Below, piece by piece: positions 48,201 through 59,159 of a stretch of DNA of 64,000 bases. Numbering within the stretch: the first letter of the stretch is position 1; the number at the start of each line of letters is the position of its first letter. The position numbers were made by a program, and so were the translations under genes. Under the pieces are notes generated by a model that had not been told where the DNA came from, ran no database searches, and saw only the letters and a list, made by a program, of their open reading frames with translations. This DNA is from Adiantum capillus-veneris. Taxonomy: Eukaryota; Streptophyta; Polypodiopsida; Polypodiales; Pteridaceae. The stretch covers positions 68,382,895 through 68,446,894 of the forward strand of contig CM043944.1 in assembly GCA_014529385.2 (NCBI GenBank), written 5' to 3'.

Positions 48201-48496
48201 ATAATGACATAGAGTGGAAAAGTGGTGAATCTTGAGACCAAACCACTCATGCTACTAGCGATAATAGCTTGGACAAGTGGTGGACCTTGAATTTAAACCC
48301 CACATATACAAAATATCGTGGGTTTAAGGTATTTCAATGGAGGCTAGCATCTCGAAGACATGGTGCATCTTGCTTCTCTTCATGTTTCAATGGAGCCTAT
48401 TTTGGACAAATGGTGGAGCATCCTTCTCTCCATGTTTCAATGGACCCTAGATTGGACAAGTGGTGGACCTTTTCTTCTTTCTATGTTTCAATATAG
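45272..48496 (+). repeat. S2 monomers with a conserved 90-codon open frame
   Basis: Successive A monomers at 45272, 45714, 46156, 46598, 47385, 47827 and 48269 (also 36388, 41200, 42855 and 44024) carry the same open frame starting MDKWWTLN. Further conserved pieces are KYHGFKVFQWSLASWRHGA, SCFNGAY, EHPSLHVSMDPSLDKWWTF and ELAWTSGGPWN, ending in PM. It is listed as a repeat because nothing shows translation. No promoter, start context or homologous protein is recognisable, and B monomers lack part of the frame. Confidence 0.6.
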
Positions 48497-48580
48497 TTAG
48501 CCAGATTAGACAATTAGTAGACCTCGAATCTCTCCATGTTGTCTAGAGCTGAGCTTGGACAAGTGGTGGACCTTACTTAT

Positions 48581-48727
48581 TCCTTCCCTTAGTTTACTAG
48601 CTTAAACGATCACGATGTATACTTGCTTAGATCTAGCTTGAACAAGTGGTGGACCTTGTATTCACACAAACTTAATCCATTACAAAAAAGTATATGTTAA
48701 AATAACATTTGGTTTTTTTTGTTTCAG
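48581..48727 (+). other. Array edge and splice-acceptor-like junction
   Basis: The last boxes (CTTGGACAAGTGGTGGACCTTACTT, CTTGAACAAGTGGTGGACCTTG) are followed by an AT-rich stretch and a strong acceptor, TTTTTTTTGTTTCAG at 48713-48727. The coding block starts directly after it. This suggests the array lies in an intron or 5' region of the gene at 48733. Confidence 0.55.
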
Positions 48728-48732
48728 GAAAG

Positions 48733-51394
48733 ATGGCTCCAAAAAAACAGGTTGCTAGGGTTGCTGTCTCAGTTGACTATACTTGCAATGATCTTAGGAA
48801 ATGGTATTTGGACATACATGGTATAGAGGGTGCACAATTTCATAGGGTGCATCTTTTTATTGCCAAAAAGGAGAATGATAGCTTGTTTGGAGATGTTGGA
48901 CAAGTTGTGGAAGCATCTGTCTCTATAGTTGATAGTCATCCGGAGGTGGAATGCATTGACATTCTAGTTCCAATGAATCTAGAATTTCAACTATCTCCAG
49001 AAGCATATGCATTGGAGCGCATGTCTAGAAACAAAGAAGAGACAATGTTTTCTCGAGGATGGAAGTTTGCAGAATCAAATCCAAATATCACAGCAGATCA
49101 ACTTCAAAGCTCCATCATTTCCACACTACAACGAAAAAAGGTGAAAGCTTCACGACCACCATCCACAAAGAAGCAAGCAAAAGTGCAGAAAGCAGCAGCT
49201 AAGCGAACTAGTTCCATTTTGGATGTAGGCAAGGCATCTTTGGCATCCTCATCAACAGAGGGTTCAATGTCAAAGATGAGAATTGTGGATCCAGATGTTT
49301 TAGAAGCTGAGGCCATGAAAGGACAAGAAAAAGATACAGGTGGAATGAATAAGTACATAAAATATTTTCCTTTCCAATATAGGGAATTTGATATCCCTAT
49401 TCAAAATTGTTGGCTTGCTCGTGATCACTATAATGTACGTATTATGGATAAAAAACACGTTGAAAGTGTGTTATTTGGATTTTCACAAGGTACGACCAAG
49501 CCTGCAGCATGTGCATATTTGATGCCTATTCGAAATGCAAAATCAAAGAAGGGGACTCCTTTGGCAGTAGAAGAGGTAGAGGAGCAAAAAATTAAAGATT
49601 ATCATTATTGGATTCTTGATGGGCAGCATTCAATCTATGCTGCAAAAGTTTTGCTTCACAATGAACAAAACAACAAAGAGATATTTGAAAGACTGATTAG
49701 CGTGTATAAATTTAGAAAGTCTCGCATTGTTGTGAATGCTCCTCCATTTGTTGCAACTGCTATATCTTCCATTGCAAATGAGGCGGCTGAGGCATTGTAT
49801 GTCAAGCAACCTTACAACCAAATATTGAGACATTTACGGAGTCAATGGATCTTCTCAGGAAAACCACCAAAGGCAGCAAGTGGAATTGCAGAGGGACATG
49901 CATCTTGTGCCGAATGGGATGTAAGTTATTTTCTTTGTCTTTTTGATAGTGTTTTATTAACAAATCTTGCTCAATAGTATAATTATTTCTCTATTTCTTT
50001 TTAGGCTTTTCTTCGATTGGCAAGAATGAGTGCAGCAGCAAGTTGGATTGCTAAACAGGCACACATGGTCACGTAGTCTGATTTAATTTATGATTACTGG
50101 ATAGAAATCATTGAAAGGCTGGAAGAGGAGAATAAGAAACCCCCAACAACTGTATTTAGATACCTTTGTGGCCTTGAGGAATCAGAGGTAAAGACTATTC
50201 AAGAAGAAATTAGAGATGAGAAGATTTTACTGTCGAAGAGTGCAAAGGATGGTGATGCAACTGACATGTATGATCGAATCAAGCAGTTGAAGCAAGACAA
50301 ATTGATTCAAGATGCACTTCTTGAAGGCTTCAACAATTTGAATGAGTCTTCACCATGTAAAGACTGGGAGGAGGTGGTCAAAATGTATAACATCAATGAT
50401 GTTGTTTATAAAACACTTTTAATGCTATGCGAGGAATGGATCAGATCTAGTTTGACGCGTGGAACAAAGAAAATGGCTTTTCCAGATGGAGCAATAAAAT
50501 ACATGCAATGGGCAATTCACCTTCAAAAGGAGAAAACTGATCCTAGAGATTTTCCATGGTCAATCTATGTGGTGAGCCTACAAATGGAAGGCAATCTCTA
50601 CTTGATGCGCCACTTCAATAATAAAGTGCCTATTGGCTTATGTGTTTTAGATATGACAAAAACGTTGGAGGTAATTTGAAGTGGAGTGAGGAGACATTTA
50701 ACAATTCTTTGGATGGGATTTTTGCTATTGTTGGAGGGTCAACAGATCCTGGATTTGTCTTTCTTGCATTTGTGGATTTCACTAACTTCACAAAATTGCA
50801 ATGTGCCTTTCACACCATGGGAGATAATCTGAGCTACCATTGTTGTGGTGCATTGCATCACTTTCCATCAGCTCCTTGAAAAGGAGCAATTCAATTCCTA
50901 ACAGTTATTGCCTTCTTGGGACAAGGCAATGCATTTGAAGACCTGAGAAGAAGATCAGAGGAACATCCCATGCCAATTGATTGTTCTCTTCTTCAAGTAG
51001 CAGAAACGATATGTCAGATTTGCAATATTTGGAGGCCAAAAAAAGAGCTTTGGTCAAGCACTACATTCGTACATATTGTTTTGAGGACCGCAAGCTTGTT
51101 GATGTTTTTGGTGATGGCTCCTTGGTTGCACAAGAAGGAATACAATAGAAAAAAGAAGTTATATGCTTAATTGATAGTGTGGAGGAGGCAAAAAACGTGG
51201 AGACCATGCTGCTAGACTTTGTTAAGTCTCATGAAGATATAGAAAAATGGGATGGACTTCAACAATCCACTTCGCAATCAGACGACACTGTGCCTGTTAC
51301 AGAGGAGTGCTCTCCACGAAGAGAAGAAGAAGAGCAACAACAACATCCTCTATCAATGGAGGACTTTTTGGAAATGGAGACACATATGTTTTGA
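48733..51394 (+). pseudogene. ParB/DGQHR-like protein with possible methyltransferase C-terminus, degraded
   Basis: Exon 48728-49920 starts GAAAG-ATG at 48733 (MAPKKQVARVAVSVDYTC). It has a Lys-rich linker (KKQAKVQKAAAKR), then a ParB/DGQHR-like domain: DIPIQNCWLARDHYNVR, then VESVLFGFSQG, then YHYWILDGQHSIYAAKVLL, the last a clear DGQHR-type motif. An 84-bp intron (49921-50004, GTAAGT...TTTTTAG, phase 0) joins AFLRLARMSAAASWIAKQA; a TAG lies at 50074. The frame then runs to 50679. A shifted frame continues (50640-50879, then to about 51000). A third frame (51010-51394) includes KLVDVFGDGSLVAQEGIQ and EVICLIDSVEEAKNV, resembling motif I and the ribose-binding acidic loop of N6/N4-type DNA methyltransferases, with a TAG between them. 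ParB-methyltransferase fusions are known in bacteria and phages. Target and activity are unknown. The methyltransferase reading is inference. Confidence 0.55.
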
Positions 51395-51479
51395 GTTTCT
51401 TGTGCATGTTAGTGTTTCTTGTTAGTGATTTGATACTCTTAATGTTAGATTTTTCTTTATATAGTATTGATTGAGTTTG

Positions 51480-53620
51480 TATTTTTTATCTCAAGCATTC
51501 AAGGTTCGAATGTAAATAGTAAATTACTTGAGTTTTTGAATGGTGGATCTTTAGACTAAAACTATAACATTTAATACTCACAAAGACTTAATTACTTAAG
51601 AGCTTGAACTCAATAAGTTTTTGAACTTTTATCAATACCCCCTTGATACGATACATTAGATCGTAGCATGGTTAAATGGTGATGCTTCATAAATTGAACC
51701 TAGCTTAGACAGGTGTTGGAGCCTAAATTTAAACTAACCTTGCTAGAAGGGAGCTTATGTTTGGACTTTGAGAACTATCATAAGTAATCAATTAGAGCAT
51801 AGATTAGACATGTGGTGGTGGCCTTAGAGACCAAAATATTAATGAGCTTGGAAAGGTATTTAAGTACTGCAATTTACTTAGTTTTAGTACTCACTAAAGG
51901 CATATCTTGAAAAAAGGTGGACCTTACATGGATACTAATTTCAAGATGTGTGGTAAACCTTCAAACCAAGCTCATATAGCTTGGACATGTGGTGGACCTT
52001 GCATGGAGACTAGTTTAGACAAGTGTGGTACACCTTGTAACCAACACCCATTTGTTATATTAGCTTGGACAAGTAGTGGACCTTGCTTTTATGTTTCAAT
52101 GGAGCATATTTTGGACAGGTGGTAGACCTTGTTTCTCTCCATACTTCAATGGAGAGAAACATTAGCTTGGACAAGTGGTGGACCTTACTTTTATGTTTTA
52201 AAGGAGCATATTTCGGCCAAGTGGTAGACATTGTTTCTCTCCATGGTTCAATGGAACCCAACTTAGACAAGTGAAGTACCTTGAAACCAAACCCCCATAA
52301 TACAACCTACTAAATAGGTTGGAAAATTGGTGGGATATGAAACCATCCATGATAGAGCATAGTATAGGTGAAAACGTAGTGGTCCTTATATCAATTACCC
52401 GTGCATAGCTTGGACAGGTGGTGGACCTTGATTCTCTCTATGTTTCAATGGATCCTATCTTGGACTAGAGATATATCTTACTTATTTCCATGCTTCAATG
52501 GATTGTATCTTGGATAAGGAGTGGACCTTCAAACAAAACTCCACAGCATAGCATATATTAACAATTCATGGGTTTTATAGAGATTTTCTTGCCTATTTTG
52601 GAGAGTTGGTAGACCTTTATTCTCCACACTTCAATGGATCTGAGGTTGGACAAGTGGAGCTGGAGAAGTGGTCAACCTTAAAATGAAACCTCCCCATGCT
52701 ACAACCCATCATAGATCGTATATGTAGTGGACCTTGAAACTCTTTTATGTCCCTAGCTTAGAGAAGCATTGCACTCTTGATTATCTCCATACATGAAGGC
52801 AAGGTTGGACAAGTGGTGGACCTTCAAACCAGAATCTCTATGCAATAATAGGCAAGTGGTGGAGCTTGTTTTCTCCATGTTCCAATGGACCCTAGCTTAG
52901 AGAAACAATGGAGCTTGCTTCTCTCCATGTTTCAATGGATCCTAGCTTAGAAAAGTGGTGGAGCTTTGTTTCTCTCCATGTTCCAATGGACCATATAATC
53001 AATCATATAGAACACTCCCCGTATAATCAATCATATGTTGTACACATGGTGGACCTTGCAATTGTTTTATATGCCTAACTTGGACAAGTGGAGGACCCTT
53101 GATTACCTCCAGATATTAACAACAAGCCAAGTTTGGACAAGTGTAGTACCACCAAACTAGAATATCTATGCTACAATAGATTATAGGTAGGACACGCGGT
53201 GAACCTTGATATCAAACCATCCATGCTACTAGAGATGATAGGTTTCACATGTGGTGGAACCTTGTATCAATGTTCTATGTGTAGTTTTTGACTAGTGATA
53301 GACCTTGAAACTTATCCCTCTAGGCTACAAGAAAAAAGAGATGGATGAGGAGGCTAGACTACTTTTGTTGCATCAATGCATCCCATGTTACCACATATAC
53401 TATAGGGTTCTTGGATAAGTGTTGGATCTTGTGTCAATGCTCCATGTCTAGCTTGGACAAGTGGTGGACCTTGGTTCTCTCTATGCTTCAAATGGGCAAT
53501 AGATTGCAGACACGGTGGCCTTTTTTTCCCAATGATTTTATTTTTTGGAAACCTTGGAGGCACCATGTAAGAGGCACTCTAAATCTTCCATACAATGGAC
53601 CTATTGGACTATAAAATAAT
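51480..53620 (+). repeat. Degenerate S2-type satellite (plus orientation)
   Basis: Boxes such as GCTTGGACATGTGGTGGACCTTG (51979), GCTTGGACAAGTGGTGGACCTTACTT (52166) and CTTGGACAAGTGGTGGACCTTGG (53453) continue, but monomer spacing is irregular and the sequence is clearly older than the 36-48 kb array. The short frames here are repeat translations. Confidence 0.8.
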
Positions 53621-53677
53621 GATATCTTTCTTTGATATTGTCATTATTTTATGCATAATATTTTCTTCTTTTTGCAG

Positions 53678-54237
53678 ACACAAAGGAGTTAAGTGATATA
53701 AAAACTAGATGTATTTCACACTATGATTGGCATGAAGATCCTTTTGGGACACTAAATTTTCCTATTCCCAAAGATGTAATTTTCCATATTAACGGTGTGG
53801 ATTTTGAAGTGCGACTTTCATGTATTGAAGGAGCTGGTTATGGGCTATTTGTGCATACTACCCTGGAACGTGGTTTGACTATTCTAAACTATGGAGGGAA
53901 TAAGTATAGATTTCAAGACTGAAAAAAGATATGCAAAATATTTCCAAGAGCTTATAAATATTCTCTTCTAGAGGATCCAAACATAGAAGAAGAGGAAGAT
54001 CAATCATACATTATTGGTTGTGTAGAAGAAGGAAACGTGTTGGGCTATATAAATAGTTCTCACAGTACAAATGTATATCCCAACGTACGTTATACATTTG
54101 ATCCAAATTTTCCACCTTGGCATAAATGCACCTCTTCACACATTAAGTCAAAAGAATATGGCCATGTATGCATTGACACTATTTGTCAAGTTGAAGCAGG
54201 AGAAGAGTTGTTTACCTACTATAACTTTACTTGACAT
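53678..54237 (+). pseudogene. SET-domain (lysine methyltransferase-like) fragment
   Basis: An exon-like block begins after a strong acceptor (TTTTCTTCTTTTTGCAG, ending 53677). Protein features: FEVRLSCIEGAGYGLFVHTT and LERGLTILNYGG match the opening of SET domains (GxG-LFA...I..G..I..Y.G). GYINSSHSTNVYPNVRY corresponds to the NHS..PN core. CIDTICQVEAGEELFTYYNF matches the closing I.AGEEL...Y motif. A TGA at 53920 interrupts the frame, which then continues in phase to a stop after FTYYNFT at 54232. SET enzymes transfer methyl groups from S-adenosylmethionine to protein lysines, often histones. Flanking introns imply a larger multi-exon gene, but no pre-SET or other domain is seen. Probably inactive. 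Confidence 0.65.
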
Positions 54238-54413
54238 TGTAAAGTATTGTATTTTAGACAAGTGGTGTTTTGTGTACGAATGCTGAAAATGTTTGCAAGG
54301 ATTCTAACAACGACTTTACCTTAAATAAACTTCTTACTAGGAGTTCTACATATAAATATGGTGAATAAAATTCTAGTGGTTTTGAGATACCATTTGTGTG
54401 TGTGTTTTCGTAG

Positions 54414-55800
54414 ATTCACAAACTGGGATGGATAATGCTCCTATGGTTCAGTCAACAACTATAGAATCCATAGATTCTATGGTTTCTAAAGTGCCCAAGA
54501 TGGATGATATTTCTATACTAGAGTCTAGTGTTTTGCAACTTGAGCAAGCTTCCAATAATGAGAACCAAGAAATCGATGCTTCAAAAATGCAACATACATC
54601 AAAAGAGACTGAAAAGTCCACTCACGAGCTATTGCCAATTGGTACTACGTCATGTAGTGTAGATGTTGAGAAATCCATGCTTACAATTATATTGGATTTA
54701 AATGGTCTATTGTTGAAACGTTCCCCTCAACCATCCTCACACCACAACTCGGTGCAAATGGATTCAAAAATATATATTATACTCAGGCCAGGTTGCATCC
54801 AATTCTTGAAGACTATTTTACAGAGGTTAAATGTTGCAATTTGGTCGACAGCTACTACGAATAATGTGTATCAAATCCTTGTAGCACTAAACAACTTAGC
54901 TGAGGATACACTGCCTTTCTTTGCAATTTGGTTGCAAGATGTTTGCTACACCGCTCAAACTCAAAAATTGTTTAGACCCGACAATCCAAACGTTGAGGCA
55001 ATGTTCAAGTCTCTAGCCAAAATTGCCATGGGGTTTGAATGTGATCAACAAAGAACAATGCTTAATATTGATGACTCTCCTTACAAGGGATGTATTTCAC
55101 CAGCAAACAATTGCATTTTTCCACCACAATTTGATGTTGAGAAGATGGTTGAAAATATGCTCTTGGAGGAGCTACTGCCATACTTGATTCAGCTTGATGA
55201 GAGAAGGGATGTGCATGATTTAATTGCTTCTAATCGTTATGGACAACCTACAGTGACAAATGATAGTGAATACAAACAAATCATGGAGTATTAGAAGTAG
55301 AAAAATGATTTTTGGTCAGCTAAGGTGTTCTTTACAAGAAGAATACCACCTGCAAAAGGTGACAGAGATGAAACTATCATTGAATATGCAAGTGACACAA
55401 GCAACCGCAATGAAATGAGAAGAGCCCAAATACAAGAGATCTTGGCAAAGGAGCGTACACCCATTGAAAGCATGAAGGCATCACAATTGACCACTTTAGC
55501 TAGGCAATTGGGTTGTAACACAAAGGAATTTTGAAGGCAACCACAACAAAGGCTTATATAAATAAGGTGAAAGCTGAGAACAATCTTCCAAGGCTGGATA
55601 GAAACCAACCCTAAGGTACTAGTGACATGTCATATATTCTTGATACACATGCTTGACACTCATGTGCATGGTATCTAACAAATCTTTCTTTTTATTCCTT
55701 CTTGCAGGATCTTACAAAGGATACTACTAGATGGAGCTCAATCAATAGAGATTTTGAGCTCAATCAATTTCTTGAGAGACTTTCTTTTAGTTTGTAATCA
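54414..55800 (+). pseudogene. FCP1/NIF-like HAD phosphatase gene fragment
   Basis: Starts after an acceptor (GTGTGTTTTCGTAG, ending 54413; first ATG 54428) with a disordered Ser/Glu-rich N-terminus. The FCP1-homology domain follows: MLTIILDLNGLLLKR (the DxDG-like motif reads DLNG, as in a plant subgroup), YIILRPGCIQFLKTIL, NVAIWSTATTNNVYQIL and LNIDDSPYKGCISPANNCIF. Two TAG codons near 55292-55300 interrupt an otherwise in-phase continuation (NDFWSAKVFFTRRIPPAK; MKASQLTTLARQLGC, SAP-like in look). A shift near 55535 follows, then a possible donor at 55614 and a last exon from 55708 (DLTKDTTRWSSINRDFELNQ) ending at 55794. The second Asp of the phosphatase motif is replaced by Asn, so catalysis is doubtful even without the stops. 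Confidence 0.65.
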
Positions 55801-56215
55801 TCAAATGAAATGAAAAGTATCCTTCTTATTAAGATTGCTGATCTTTTTCTTGTTCAAAACTTTCAATTGTGATTTATAGTTTTGTTAGCATGAGATTGTG
55901 CTTTTTTAGTTTGAAAAAAAATGTCAAAGATCCAAGTCTTTTTGGCTTTACTTAAGTTATTAATTGTGGAAGATCCAAGTCGTTTTGCTTTACTTAATTA
56001 AGACTCTTTTGGATCCTAGATAGGACAATTCGTGGAACTTAAGAAACTTATTATTGAGTTGGAGTCTAGTTTAGATAAGCAAAAGATCTTCAAACCATCA
56101 CTTGACTTTCTTACTATTTAATATTCAAAGTCCCTTGAGGCTAACAAATTACATACCTACTTGTAACCTAACTAATGAGTAATTATATAGATCTAAGCAA
56201 TTATATATAATGAGT
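55801..56215. other. AT-rich spacer without gene
   Basis: No gene or repeat family recognised. It separates the FCP1-like block from the inverted satellite array. Confidence 0.5.
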
Positions 56216-58905
56216 CTTCAAACTAAGAAACCAAGGGAAGAGAGTAGCAAGGTCCACTACTTGTCCAAGCTCAGCTCTAGACAACATAGAAAGATGCTAG
56301 TTCTACTAATTGTCTAATTATAGGCATGGAGAAGTGATAAAAGGTTGACCACTTGTCCAACCTATCATCGCTAGTAAGATGGGAGGTTTTGCCTTAAGAT
56401 TCACCATGTAACCAACCTATACATCATTGTATTATGAAGAGTAGAAAAGCAAAGCTCCACCACTTGTCCAAGCTAGTTCTAAAATCCACATGGAGATAAG
56501 CAAGCTCCACCATTTGTTGAATCTCTCTTCCATTAAAACATGAAAAAACTCAGCTATGTTGTACAGGGGCGACATTTTTCCAAGGTCCACCACTTGTCCA
56601 AGCTAGGATCCATTAAAACATGGAAATAAACAAAGCTCCACCACTCGTCCAACCTTTAGAGTTGCAAAGTGTATGGGTTGTCTAAACTAGGTATGGGAAA
56701 ATAATTGAAGGTCCACCACTTGAAACATGGAGCGAAGCAAGCTCCACCATGTATCCAATATGCTAGACTCCATTGAAACACCCTAAACCCATGATATTTT
56801 GTACATAGGGGATGTACATTCAAGATCCACCACTTGTCCAACCTAGTATCCCTAGTAGCTTGATAGGTTTTGTCTCAAGACTCACCACTTGTCCACTCTA
56901 TGTCATTGTATTAAAAAGGATTGGGTGTTAAGGTCCACCACTTGTCCAATCTATAAGGTTATATTTTAAATGGTTTTTTTTCTCACAACTTGAACTACCC
57001 ATGATATGTTTTACATGGGAGTTTTGTTTCAATGTCCGCCACTTGTCCAAGCTAACTCTATTGAAACATAGAGAGAACCAAAGGTCCACCACTTGTCCAA
57101 GCTAGGCTATATTGAAACATGGAGAGAAGGATGCTCCACCATTTCTCCAAGATAGGCTTCATTGAAACATGGAGAGAAGCAAGCTCCACCATGTCTCCAA
57201 GCTAGGATCCATTTAAATACCCTAAACCCATTTTATTTTGTACATGGGGGGTTTTATTTCAAGGCCCACCACTTGTCTAACCTATTATCCCTAGTAGCAG
57301 GAGTGGTTTGGTCTCAAGATACACAACTTGCACACTCTATGTCATTATATTAAGAAGAACTATGTATTAAGGTCCACCACTTGTCCAACCTATAAGGTTA
57401 TATCTTAAATGGTATCCTTTCTCACCACTTGTCAAGGTCCATCACCACTTTTCCAACCTATAAGGTTATATCTTGAATGATATTTTCCCTCATCACTTGT
57501 AATGTCCATGCTATGTTTTACAAAGGGGTTTTGTTCCAAGATCCACCACTTGTCCAAGCTAACTCTATTGAAACATAGAGAGAAGCAAAGGTCCACCACT
57601 TGTCCAAGATAGGCTCCATTGAAACATGGAGAGAAGGATGCTCCACCATTTCTCCAAGATAAGTTCCATTGAAACATTGAGAGAAGCAATCTCCACCATG
57701 TCTCCAAGCTAGGCTCCATTGAAATACCCTAAACCCATAATTTTGTACATAAGGGATTTACATTCAAGGTCCACCACTTGTCCAACCTATTATCTCTAGT
57801 AGCACGAGTGGTTTGGTCTCAAGATTCACCACTTGTACACTCTATGTCATTATATTAAGAAGAACTATGTGTTAAGGTCCACCACTTGTCCAACCTATAA
57901 GGTTATATCTTAAATGGTATCCTTTCTCGCCACTTGAAATGACCATGATATGTTTTACATGGGAGTTTCATTCCAAGATCCACCACTTGTTCAAGCTAAC
58001 CATATTCAAACATAGAGAGAAACAAAGGTCCACGAGTTGTCCAAGCTAGGCTCCATTGAAACATGGAGAGAAGGAACCTCCATCATTTCTCCTAGATAGG
58101 CTCCATTGAAACATGGAGAGAAATAAGCTCCACCATGTCTCCAAGTTGCTAGGCTCCATTGAAATACCCAATACCCATAATATTTTGTACATGGGGGTTT
58201 TACATTCAAGGTTCACCACTTGTCCAACCTATTATCCCTAGTAGGTTTGGTCTCATGATTCACCACTTGTCCACTCTATGTCATTATATTAAGAGGAATT
58301 GGGTGTTAAGGTCCACCACTTGTCCAACCTATAATGTTATAGATTGAATGGTATTTTTTCTCACCAATTGTAATGTCCATGACATGATTTACATGTGGGT
58401 TTTGTTCCAAGGTCCACCACTTGTCCAAGCTAAATCTATTGAAACATAGAGAGAAACAAAGGTCCACCACTTTTCCAAGCTAGGCTGCATTGAAACATGG
58501 ACCTTAATAGAAAATTATTTCTAGTAGCATGAGTGATATTTTGTAGATGGGGGGTTTATATTCAAGGTCCACCACTTGTCCAACCTATTTTCCCTAGTAG
58601 GTTTGGTCCCAAGTTCACCACTTATCCACTCTATGTCATTATATTAAGAATAGTCGGGTCTTAAGGTCCACCACTTGGCCAACCTATAAGGTTATATATT
58701 GAATGGTATTTTTTCTCACCACTTGTAATGCTCATGATATGTTTTACATGGGGGTTTTGCTCCAAGGTCCACCACTTTTCCAAGATAACTGTATTCAAAC
58801 ATAGAGAGAAAGAAAGGTCCACCACTTGTCCAAGCTAGGCTCCATTGAAACATGGAGAGAATGATGCTTCACCATTTATCCAAGATAGGCTGCATTGAAA
58901 CAATA
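56216..58905 (-). repeat. Satellite family S2 in inverted orientation
   Basis: The plus strand shows the reverse complement of the S2 box, GGTCCACCACTTGTCCAA, throughout. Anchors of the type CCACCACTTGTCCAACCTATTATCCCTAG lie near 56826, 57270, 57770, 58212 and 58570. Spacings of about 444, 500, 442 and 358 bp equal the A and B monomer lengths of the plus-oriented array. Minus-strand frames at 57719-57432 and 58209-58006 are the same satellite frame. Copies are more diverged than at 40-48 kb. Confidence 0.9.
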
Positions 58906-58911
58906 CCTTAA

Positions 58912-59159
58912 TGTTTGATGACACTCCATATAGGGTGATGTGGAACATGCCAAGGACATATCTTATATTTCCAAAGATGTGGAGGCAAACTTCCGAGCAA
59001 CTTCAAAACTTCTTGCAGAGAACCATAATTCCATGGTTGGTAGGATGGTTGTATGCAAGAGATAAGAGAGTCTATACATACAACACAATTGTAAATCAGT
59101 ATAGTGATTCTGAGACAAATTATGTCCTTGGTGTGTACTTGTCAACACGAAAGCATTGA
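58912..59159 (+). pseudogene. C-terminal tail of a second FCP1/NIF-like protein
   Basis: An 82-residue open block abuts the inverted array. LMFDDTPYRVMWNMPRTYLI followed by FPKMW corresponds to the (I/F)DDSPY...P...I(F/L)P end of FCP1-homology domains, followed by a C-terminal helix (LQNFLQRTIIPWLVGWLYA) and a natural stop. The N-terminal catalytic part is absent. It parallels IDDSPYKGCISPANNCIFPP in the copy at 54.4-55.3 kb but is clearly different in sequence, so it is a separate family member or a captured exon. Confidence 0.55.

Larger units (their letters stand above)
35700..48580 (+). repeat. Satellite family S2: array of about 442-bp monomers (plus orientation)
   Basis: Tandem monomers anchored on TTGGACAAGTGGTGGACCTTGAATGTAAACCCC, with anchors near 36391, 36833, 37737, 38188, 39077, 39533, 39973, 40330, 40764, 41205, 41645, 41993, 42417, 42859, 43300, 44025, 44468, 44829, 45275, 45716, 46158, 46600, 47040, 47387, 47829 and 48271. 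Spacing is mostly 440-446 bp (class A). A shorter class B of about 347-361 bp lacks the segment with AAATATCGTGGGTTTAAGG and CATCTTGGAGACATGG. Each monomer contains about six degenerate copies of an 18-bp box (TTGGACAAGTGGTGGACC or variants such as TTGGACAAATGGTGGAGC and TGGAAAAGTGGTGAATC) every 60-80 bp. Sequence quality is high throughout. Family unknown to me. Confidence 0.93.

Noticed and set aside
48733-59159. Giant-virus insertion carrying DGQHR, SET and phosphatase genes
   Set aside because: The combination recalls large DNA viruses, but the blocks have spliceosomal-type introns or acceptors, plant-like FCP1 motifs, and no viral hallmark gene (capsid, packaging ATPase, polymerase) is present.
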